From positions 1-11,577 of the forward strand of contig JAZRJL010000040.1 of the NCBI GenBank assembly GCA_045645805.1: 11,577 nucleotides of DNA. The letters run 5' to 3'. A model generated the notes under the pieces. It saw nothing but the letters and a program-made list of their open reading frames with translations. It had not been told where the DNA came from and did no database searches. Of the stretch, positions 6,622 through 11,577 are shown piece by piece (positions within the stretch are counted from its first letter, which is position 1; each line of letters starts with the position of its first letter). A program made the position numbers and the translations under genes. This stretch comes from SIG440 sp045645805. GTDB lineage: Bacteria > Bacillota > Clostridia > Monoglobales > Monoglobaceae.

Positions 6622-6785
6622 TTCTGTTTATGATACCGAAAGCATACAGAAGGTTTTGTTCACAAATTACTTTGTGGTTTTAGCCGTCTGCAGACGGTGG
6701 TGCTTTGCCACCGTGGGGCACCCGCCGAAATTTTCGATAACCCCATCCTCGTCAACCGCATATGCCACTTTGCGGTTCGGGCGCT
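6622..6785 (-). ncRNA. glmS self-cleaving ribozyme / riboswitch
   Basis: It lies in the leader of glmS on the minus strand. The cleavage site is A at 6785 followed by GCGCC (6784 onward). P1 is AACCGCA/TGCGGTT (6777-6771 and 6760-6754). It is followed by the conserved core GACGAGGATGGGGTTATCG (6753-6735) and then TTTCGGCGGGTGCCCC (6730-6715), in which GGCG can pair back to the 5' GCGCC. Further hairpins fit P3/P4: ACGGTGG/CCACCGT, CCGTC/GACGG, CACAAA/TTTGTG and TTCTGT/ACAGAA. The 3' limit is approximate. In this class glucosamine-6-phosphate acts as cofactor for cleavage, and the cleaved mRNA is degraded, giving product feedback on glmS. The whole downstream operon would share this control. 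Confidence 0.95.
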
Positions 6786-6814
6786 TTTTTGACAGTTGCC
6801 AGAAAGCCGACCAA
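6752..6814 (-). CDS. Possible 20-codon leader ORF crossing the ribozyme cleavage site
   Basis: On the minus strand GGGAGG (6828-6823) is followed after 8 nt by TTG, opening a frame of 20 codons, MVGFLATVKKAPEPQSGICG. It ends at TGA 6754-6752, inside the conserved ribozyme core. A second in-frame TTG lies one codon earlier. The frame reads through the A6785/G6784 cleavage site and the whole of P1. Short ORFs arise easily by chance and a TTG start is weak evidence; the unusually good Shine-Dalgarno is the only positive sign. It could equally be unrelated to translation. Confidence 0.25.
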   Translation of the reverse strand: MVGFLATVKKAPEPQSGICG

Positions 6815-6865
6815 CAAATTTACCTCCCATATATTATATTTAAGGCATTTATTTCTGACATATGC

Positions 6866-6894
6866 ATTGTATCACGGATTTGTGATAATTGCAA
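6866..6894 (-). promoter_or_regulatory. Promoter of the glmS operon, with a dyad in its spacer
   Basis: On the minus strand TTGCAA (6894-6889) and TACAAT (6871-6866) are separated by 17 nt. Transcription would start near 6859, giving about 75 nt before the ribozyme cleavage site. The spacer holds a perfect 6-bp inverted repeat, TATCAC-GGATTT-GTGATA (6870-6887), which may be a repressor or activator site. The promoter lies just past the terminator of the Na/Pi transporter gene, so glmS begins a new transcription unit. Confidence 0.75.
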
Positions 6895-6906
6895 TAGAAA
6901 TTTTGT

Positions 6907-6951
6907 AAAAAACAACAAAAGAGTGAACCTTAGGCGTGGTTCACTCTTTTG
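6907..6951 (-). terminator. Intrinsic terminator of the Na/Pi transporter gene
   Basis: The arms 6916-6929 and 6938-6951 form a perfect 14-bp stem (CAAAAGAGTGAACC with GGTTCACTCTTTTG) around an 8-nt loop. On the minus strand it leads, after a short AAC-complement, into six T residues (6912-6907). It starts 13 nt after the stop codon. Confidence 0.93.
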
Positions 6952-6964
6952 AAATTATTATTTA

Positions 6965-8746
6965 TCAGCCCAATGTGTATTTTTCTTTATAATGTTCATA
7001 AAGCTCATCAAAGGTCAGGTTGTTGTGATTCTTAATGCTGCTGAGATATTCGTGGGTTTCAAATGAATCGTGCGAAATCTCAATAAGACAAACAGCAATG
7101 TTTGAGCAATGGTCGGCAACCCTTTCATAATTTGTAAGAAGGTCCGAAAGAATGAAGCCAAGCTCCATTGTGCAATCGCCCTGTCTGAGTCTGGTAATAT
7201 GACCTGCTTTGATTTTGCGTTTAAGACGGTCTATAACCTGTTCAAGTGGTTCAACGTTGGTGGCAAGGTTCAAGTCTTCGGAAACAAGTGAATTGATTGC
7301 CAAATCAAGAACTTCAAGAACGGCATTTGTAATAACCTTGATATCTTTCTGTGCGTGCTGTGAAAACGAGACGTTTTTACTGTGTATTTCCTGTGCGGCT
7401 TCTGCAATGTTTACTGCATGGTCTGAAATTCTTTCGATATCGCCTATGCAATGAAGAAGCTCGGTAACTGCCTTACTGTCCTTTGCGGACATATTATTTG
7501 CTGCAATTTTTACAAGGTATGTACTGGTTTTGTCCTCGTATTTATCAACGGTTGTTTCCATATCCATAACCTGTCTGAATTTACTTTCGTCAAAGTTGTT
7601 CAAAAGCTCGGTTGCCATAACCATTGATTTTTTTGAGATTTTTGCCATATCACAAACCAATTCACGGCATTTTTCAACCGCAAAGGTTGGGATTGAAAGG
7701 AATCTGTCATCAAGTGCTGCAAAGTTGTCCAATTCCTCGTCTTGCTTTTTTGATTTAATGGTGCTGACTGCAAGCTTTTCAATAAGTGAACAAAACGGCA
7801 TCAATATAATAGTGGATATGATATTGAATACTGTATGTGCAATAGCAATTGAAACGAAGGATGCGTCGCTTGTCATAAAGGATACCACTGGTTTAAATCC
7901 AAGATAGTAAAGGAGATAGAAAACAACAGCAACTACCACTACACCTATCATCTTCACATAAAGACAGGATATAGCAACTCGTTTTGATTCGGTGTTGCCG
8001 CTTATGGCGGAAATTATGGGAGTGATAGTTGTACCGATGTTCATACCAAGAAGTACGGGAAGTGCTGTTGAATGAACAAGCAATATCTCCGAGCCTGCAA
8101 TTACCTGCAAAATACCAACGGATGCAGAGGAGCTTTGGATAATTGCGGTAAAAATTGTACCAACCAGAATACCCATGACAGGGTTATTTGAGAACATTGT
8201 AAGCATACCTTGAAAGCTTTCGTTCTCTTTAAAGGAACTTACCGAATCGCTCATTGCTTCCATACCGAAGATAAGAACCGAAAAACCTAAAAGAATAGTT
8301 GCAATATTTCTTTTAGAGTCACTTTTACTGGTCATTGTTATAACAACGCCAATAGCAGCAAGTATGGGTGTAAAGTTTTCAGGCTTAAGCAAATTAAGGA
8401 TTTCAGCACCCTTAATGTCTTTAAGGCTTAAGAGCCAGGATGTAACAGTTGTTCCTATATTTGCACCCATTATTGTACTTATGGTCTGACCAAGGGTCAT
8501 AATACCTGAGTTTACAAAACCTACAAGCATAACGGTTGTGGCTGAGGAACTCTGGATAACAGCGGTAACCATAAAGCCAAGCAAAAGACCCATCCATTTA
8601 TTTGAGGTAAGGCGAGCAAGGATAGATTCAAGTTTGCCGCCGGCAAGCTTTTTGAGTCCGTCGCCCATAAGGTCCATACCGAAAAGGAATAGTGAAAGAC
8701 CGCCTACAAGCTGTAAAATCGTAATAAGTATCGGTAAAAAATCCAT
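6965..8746 (-). CDS. Na/Pi cotransporter family protein with C-terminal PhoU-like domain, 593 aa
   Basis: This is a membrane protein of the NptA/SLC34-like Na+:phosphate cotransporter II family. The N-terminal half (about 1-330) holds two inverted repeats of membrane spans, each carrying the signature QSSSA motif (QSSSAT at 65-70, QSSSAS at 204-209). Each motif is followed by a NIGTT loop (GANIGTTVT at 94-102, GMNIGTTIT at 234-242). The C-terminal part (about 345-575) is cytoplasmic, helical and PhoU-like, as in many bacterial members, and probably senses or gates in response to phosphate state. Start at 8746: AAAGGAG precedes the ATG at good spacing. It is a single-gene unit with its own terminator. 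No pst or pho genes are nearby. Whether it imports phosphate or exports it cannot be told from sequence. Confidence 0.93.
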   Translation of the reverse strand: MDFLPILITILQLVGGLSLFLFGMDLMGDGLKKLAGGKLESILARLTSNKWMGLLLGFMVTAVIQSSSATTVMLVGFVNSGIMTLGQTISTIMGANIGTTVTSWLLSLKDIKGAEILNLLKPENFTPILAAIGVVITMTSKSDSKRNIATILLGFSVLIFGMEAMSDSVSSFKENESFQGMLTMFSNNPVMGILVGTIFTAIIQSSSASVGILQVIAGSEILLVHSTALPVLLGMNIGTTITPIISAISGNTESKRVAISCLYVKMIGVVVVAVVFYLLYYLGFKPVVSFMTSDASFVSIAIAHTVFNIISTIILMPFCSLIEKLAVSTIKSKKQDEELDNFAALDDRFLSIPTFAVEKCRELVCDMAKISKKSMVMATELLNNFDESKFRQVMDMETTVDKYEDKTSTYLVKIAANNMSAKDSKAVTELLHCIGDIERISDHAVNIAEAAQEIHSKNVSFSQHAQKDIKVITNAVLEVLDLAINSLVSEDLNLATNVEPLEQVIDRLKRKIKAGHITRLRQGDCTMELGFILSDLLTNYERVADHCSNIAVCLIEISHDSFETHEYLSSIKNHNNLTFDELYEHYKEKYTLG

Positions 8747-8879
8747 AATCTTTTTCTCCTTTGTCTCTTAAAATATATGGATAAAAACTTTTTCAGGAAC
8801 ATACAAACATAAGCTGCAACTTTTCCCAAATACAATATATCACAAAATTTTCAAAAAGGGAAGTATAATTTTTAGTTTG

Positions 8880-8894
8880 TAACAATATTTGTTA
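8880..8894. promoter_or_regulatory. Palindrome in the divergent intergenic region
   Basis: TAACAA-TAT-TTGTTA is a perfect 15-bp dyad between the Na/Pi gene and the M42 peptidase promoter. It lies about 135 nt upstream of the Na/Pi start and 27 nt before the peptidase -35 element. I do not recognise it as the box of a known regulator. It could be an operator or a chance AT-rich palindrome. Confidence 0.35.
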
Positions 8895-8920
8895 AAAAAG
8901 TAGTAGTAAATGAATTTTAC

Positions 8921-8949
8921 TTGACGTAAAATCGTTGATGAGGTATAAT
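8921..8949 (+). promoter_or_regulatory. Sigma-A promoter of the M42 peptidase operon, with a dyad on the -35
   Basis: TTGACG (8921-8926) and TATAAT (8944-8949) are 17 nt apart. The -35 sits inside a perfect 7-bp inverted repeat, ATTTTAC-TTGAC-GTAAAAT (8914-8932), a good position for an operator. Transcription would start near 8956, leaving a leader of about 240 nt before the first peptidase gene. Confidence 0.82.
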
Positions 8950-8991
8950 AAACTTTAATTAAATACATATTAAAACCAATAATAAATGTCG

Positions 8992-9146
8992 CTGAAACAT
9001 TTATATGTTTCAGTTTGCGTTTTGCGCAAACTATTATGAAAACAGTTGTTTTCATAAATCGACTTTATTGCAATCAGGCGTAGCTGACAAATTAAAAATT
9101 TGTCACTAGCAGAGCAAACTCTGCTAAAAATACGGCATTATGCCGT
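8992..9146. repeat. Array of six consecutive short perfect hairpins in the peptidase leader
   Basis: The hairpins are: 8992-9000/9005-9013 (9 bp); 9014-9019/9025-9030 (6 bp, extendable to 8 by sharing bases with the first); 9034-9043/9048-9057 (10 bp); 9085-9093/9097-9105 (9 bp); 9107-9114/9119-9126 (8 bp); and 9132-9137/9141-9146 (6 bp). Loops are 3-5 nt. An ATTGCAAT palindrome sits at 9067-9074 in the only sizeable gap. The stems do not resemble each other, so this is not a tandem repeat or CRISPR array. None is followed by a T run, so they are not intrinsic terminators. It lies between the promoter and the first M42 gene. Role unknown: structured mRNA leader, small RNA, or DNA-level element. 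Confidence 0.85.
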
Positions 9147-9193
9147 GTTCTACGGTGATGATTATAGAAAAACGAAGTGGAATGGTAATCGAA

Positions 9194-10222
9194 ATGGATA
9201 TAACTGCATTGCTTAATGAGTTGACAAATGTTGCGGGGTTATCGGGATTTGAATCTGATATTGCAGACCACGCAGCGTCTATGCTAAAAACTTTTTGTAA
9301 AACTGTTACTATCACGAGAAGCAGTAGTGTTGTTGCATCTGTAAATAGCAGTGAAAGCAACAAAAAGACTTTAATGATAGAGGCGCATCTTGACCGTATA
9401 GGTCTCATGGTTTCTGAAATCTGTGAAAACGGATTTGTTCGGGTAAAGGCTCTTGGCGGGGTTGATGAACGTATTCTTCCTGGTTCGGAGTGTTTAATTC
9501 TCGGCAAGAAACCGGTTTATGGGGTAATCGGTGCTGTTCCACCGCATTTATTAAAAAAGAATGATAAAAAGGCTGTAAAAATGTCGGATATAATTGTTGA
9601 TACGGGTCTTGGCAATGAATGTCAAACCTTATTTTCGGTGGGTGATCCCATTCTTCTCAAGTCGGATTTTTGCATTCTAGCAGATGGTAGAGTTTCCTCG
9701 GCAGCAATTGATAACCGAGCAGGTATGGCTGCGGTGTTGTTGATGCTTGAAAAGCTTCAGGGGAAAGAACTTCCTGTAAATTTAAAGATTGTTTTTGCCT
9801 CGGGCGAGGAGCTTGGACTTTTAGGAGCAAGGACTCTTCAAATGGAGGAATGCCCTGATTTAGCTGTTGTGGTTGATGTAACACATGGTCAGACTCATGA
9901 CAGCAAGGCAGAAGGAACATTTGTTCTTGGAGCGGGAGTAGAAATATGTCGCGGGCCCAATTTGCATTATGGGGCTACAAATAAGATAATTGAGATTGCA
10001 AAGGATGAAAATATTCCTTATGAAATTGAAGTTGCATCAGGAAATACCGGTACAAACGCATGGGTGCTTCAGACTCTTGACAAAGGAATTGCGTGTGCGC
10101 TTTTGTCCATACCAATCAGATATATGCATACCACTGTTGAAACTGTGGATGTGAGGGATATTGAATGCGCATCACAGCTTCTTGCGGAGGTTGTATTGAA
10201 AGGAGGGGAGCTCCTTGCTTAA
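9194..10222 (+). CDS. M42-family metallo-aminopeptidase, first of three paralogues, 342 aa
   Basis: This is a cytoplasmic, di-metal aminopeptidase of the TET/glutamyl-aminopeptidase type, which usually forms 12-subunit cages that trim peptides released by proteases. Expected metal ligands and catalytic residues are all visible: H65 in AHLDRIG, bridging D173 in AIDNRAG, the catalytic and ligand pair E205-E206 in SGEELG, D228 in VVDVTHG, and H312 in RYMHTTV. The inserted PDZ-like domain covers about residues 75-165. The usual HMDEVG is HLDRIG here, and the GTDA loop is GTNA (286-289). The start is uncertain: in-frame ATGs exist at 9140, 9158, 9182 and 9194. I chose 9194 because MDITALLNELTNVAGLSG fits the family N-terminus; a weak AGTGGA lies about 10 nt upstream. 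The 3' end overlaps the next gene by 8 nt. Confidence 0.9.
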   Translation: MDITALLNELTNVAGLSGFESDIADHAASMLKTFCKTVTITRSSSVVASVNSSESNKKTLMIEAHLDRIGLMVSEICENGFVRVKALGGVDERILPGSECLILGKKPVYGVIGAVPPHLLKKNDKKAVKMSDIIVDTGLGNECQTLFSVGDPILLKSDFCILADGRVSSAAIDNRAGMAAVLLMLEKLQGKELPVNLKIVFASGEELGLLGARTLQMEECPDLAVVVDVTHGQTHDSKAEGTFVLGAGVEICRGPNLHYGATNKIIEIAKDENIPYEIEVASGNTGTNAWVLQTLDKGIACALLSIPIRYMHTTVETVDVRDIECASQLLAEVVLKGGELLA

Positions 10223-11228
10223 AAGATTGACTGAATGTAATGCGGTATCCGGTATGGAATCGGAGCTTAGAGAGATTATATATTCTGAAATAAAGGATTA
10301 TTGCACAAGTGCCCGGGTCGATAGCATGGGTAATCTTTGTGTATACAAAAAAGCAAAAGGTCTGAAAAGGAATATTGCAAAGGTCCTTTTGTCGGCACAT
10401 ATGGATGAGGTCGGTCTCATTGTTACGGATATAACCGAGGACGGATATCTTAAGTTTGATACTGTGGGCGGAATTGATTCGGGAATTCTTGTTTCGCAAA
10501 GGGTTATTTCGGGAACGGTTTCGGGCATAATTGCTCTTAAGGCGGTGCATCTCACAAGCGCCGAGGAACGTGAAAAACCGGTAGCGTTAAAACAGCTTTA
10601 TATTGATATCGGGGCAAAAGACCGTCAAAGTGCATTGAGATACGTTTCAAAGGGTGATTGTTTTGCATTTGACAGCAAGTATGTTGAGTTTGGAAGTCAA
10701 ATAAAGGCAAAGGCTCTTGATGACCGCGTTGGCTGTGCAATTATGATTGAAATGCTTAAACAGGAATGGGACTGTGACCTTTATTGCAATTTTACCGTTC
10801 AGGAGGAGGTAGGCCTTCGCGGTGCAAGGATTTCAAGCCGCGGAATAAACCCTGACTATGCGGTGGTTATTGAGGCTACCACCTGCAATGATTTACCCGG
10901 CGTAGCTAAAAATCTTTATGTTACAAAAAGCGGAAACGGCCCCGCACTTTCAATCCTTGATTCTGCAAGTAAGGCCGACGGTATACTTGTTTCCTTAATT
11001 GAAAGCATTGCTTCTGAAAATGGTATACCATATCAGTTCAAGGCTTCAACTGCCGGAGGCAATGATGCAGGGGTTATTTGTCTTACTGACGGAGGGATAA
11101 AAACAGCGTCAGTATCTGTGCCATGTCGATATATACATTCGCCGGTATGTGTTATGAATAAAAATGATTATGATAATTGCAAGGCGCTTATAAAAGCCTT
11201 TTTAAAGACTGTGGGAAAGGATGCTTAG
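10215..11228 (+). CDS. M42-family metallo-aminopeptidase, second paralogue, 337 aa
   Basis: The fold and role are the same as for the gene before it, but the sequences are clearly different, so this is an old duplication. Conserved residues: H62 and D64 in AHMDEVG, D169 in ALDDRVG, E197-E198 in VQEEVGLRGAR, E220 in VVIEATTCND and H308 in CRYIHSP. Glutamate at 220, where the first paralogue has aspartate, is a normal alternative in the family and may shift metal or substrate preference. The start is TTG at 10215, fixed by AGGAGG 8 nt upstream. It overlaps the previous stop by 8 nt, so the two are probably translationally coupled. The next paralogue starts 2 nt after this stop. Confidence 0.93.
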   Translation: MLKRLTECNAVSGMESELREIIYSEIKDYCTSARVDSMGNLCVYKKAKGLKRNIAKVLLSAHMDEVGLIVTDITEDGYLKFDTVGGIDSGILVSQRVISGTVSGIIALKAVHLTSAEEREKPVALKQLYIDIGAKDRQSALRYVSKGDCFAFDSKYVEFGSQIKAKALDDRVGCAIMIEMLKQEWDCDLYCNFTVQEEVGLRGARISSRGINPDYAVVIEATTCNDLPGVAKNLYVTKSGNGPALSILDSASKADGILVSLIESIASENGIPYQFKASTAGGNDAGVICLTDGGIKTASVSVPCRYIHSPVCVMNKNDYDNCKALIKAFLKTVGKDA

Positions 11229-11230
11229 GT

Positions 11231-11577
11231 ATGATTAAAGAACTTTGCAAGACTATTGCGCCTTCGGGCTGTGAGGAGCAGGTGCGTGGGCTGATAAAAA
11301 GTTATGTTAAGGATAAATTTGAAAATATTCAGACGGATAATCTGGGTAATTTGATTTGCGGTTCAACCGCTGCCACGCTTTGTGTTGAATGCGGAATGGA
11401 CAGCTGTGGTGTTATGGTAGTTGCTATTGATGACGAAAAGGCGTACATTACCGGTGTGGGTGGCATCAATGCTGAGTATCTTATTGGAAAGAAGATACTT
11501 TTTACAGATGGTAGATTTGGCATTGTAAGATATGATGGAAAAACTGCTTCTGAATCAAAGATGTCAGATTTGTATAT
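11231..11577 (+). CDS. M42-family peptidase homologue, third paralogue, N-terminal part only; first metal ligand lost
   Basis: 115 codons are visible before the window ends. The N-terminus MIKELCKTIAPSGCEEQVR, then TDNLGNL (35-41), matches M42 peptidases, and the beginning of the inserted beta domain follows (YITGVGGINAEYLIGK). Where the paralogues have AHMDEVG or AHLDRIG, this protein has CGMDSCG (54-60), so glycine 55 replaces the first metal-binding histidine. It may therefore be an inactive or regulatory subunit of a mixed complex. The remaining ligands lie beyond the window and cannot be checked. The ATG at 11231 follows the previous stop by 2 nt, with AAAGGA 9 nt upstream, so it is in the same operon. 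The frame is clean, which argues against a decaying pseudogene. Confidence 0.85.
   Translation, partial: MIKELCKTIAPSGCEEQVRGLIKSYVKDKFENIQTDNLGNLICGSTAATLCVECGMDSCGVMVVAIDDEKAYITGVGGINAEYLIGKKILFTDGRFGIVRYDGKTASESKMSDLY

Noticed and set aside
6566..6952. Plus-strand 128-codon ORF opposite the glmS leader
   Set aside because: It is the antisense of the glmS ribozyme, the glmS promoter and the Na/Pi terminator. It has no Shine-Dalgarno, and its openness is explained by the conserved RNA on the other strand.
8840..9055. Minus-strand 71-codon ORF
   Set aside because: It is AT-rich, low in complexity, lacks a Shine-Dalgarno and spans the peptidase promoter and part of the hairpin array.
8992..9146. 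CRISPR array or tandem repeat
   Set aside because: The six hairpins have different stems and no shared repeat unit or regular spacer length.
8992..9146. Transcription attenuator built from terminators
   Set aside because: No hairpin is followed by a T run on either strand, and no mutually exclusive anti-terminator pairing was seen.

Overview
The window looks like chromosome from a low-GC, anaerobic member of the Clostridia, probably a gut Oscillospiraceae-type bacterium. This is inferred from four things: a glmS self-cleaving ribozyme, a reverse rubrerythrin under a PerR-type regulator, strong AGGAGG ribosome binding sites with some TTG starts, and typical sigma-A promoters. No species can be named from the sequence alone.

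Layout. Everything from the left edge to about 8750 is read on the minus strand, and everything after about 8920 on the plus strand. At the left edge are the first codons of an unidentified gene (1-53) and a 45-residue single-span membrane peptide (75-212). Next comes a perR-rubrerythrin operon (1332 to 387) with a near-consensus promoter, a Fur/PerR-type operator on that promoter and an intrinsic terminator. A ZIP-family metal transporter (2252 to 1473) follows. Then there is a tRNA-Pro(GGG) gene with encoded CCA, its own promoter and terminator (2546 to 2393).

The centre is an amino-sugar operon: glmS (6532 to 4703), glmM (4652 to 3303) and a stand-alone GlmU acetyltransferase domain (3278 to 2637). 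It is preceded by a promoter at 6866-6894 and a glmS ribozyme (about 6785 to 6622), and ends in a terminator at 2582-2623. Together these enzymes take fructose-6-phosphate to glucosamine-6-phosphate, glucosamine-1-phosphate and GlcNAc-1-phosphate. The last step, UDP-GlcNAc formation, needs the uridyltransferase half of GlmU, which is absent here and must be encoded elsewhere. Upstream is a Na/Pi cotransporter family protein with a C-terminal PhoU-like domain (8746 to 6965) and its own terminator.

On the plus strand a strong promoter (8921-8949) leads through an unusual leader of about 240 nt, packed with six consecutive short perfect hairpins, into a run of three M42-family (TET-type) aminopeptidase paralogues: 9194-10222, 10215-11228, and 11231 past the right edge. 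The first two keep all expected metal ligands. The third has lost the first metal-binding histidine and may be a non-catalytic subunit.

The observations most worth a second look are the hairpin array, the three-paralogue peptidase operon with a likely pseudo-enzyme, the separated GlmU acetyltransferase, and a short SD-led reading frame that runs across the glmS ribozyme cleavage site. No insertion sequence, CRISPR array, prophage or rRNA gene is visible.
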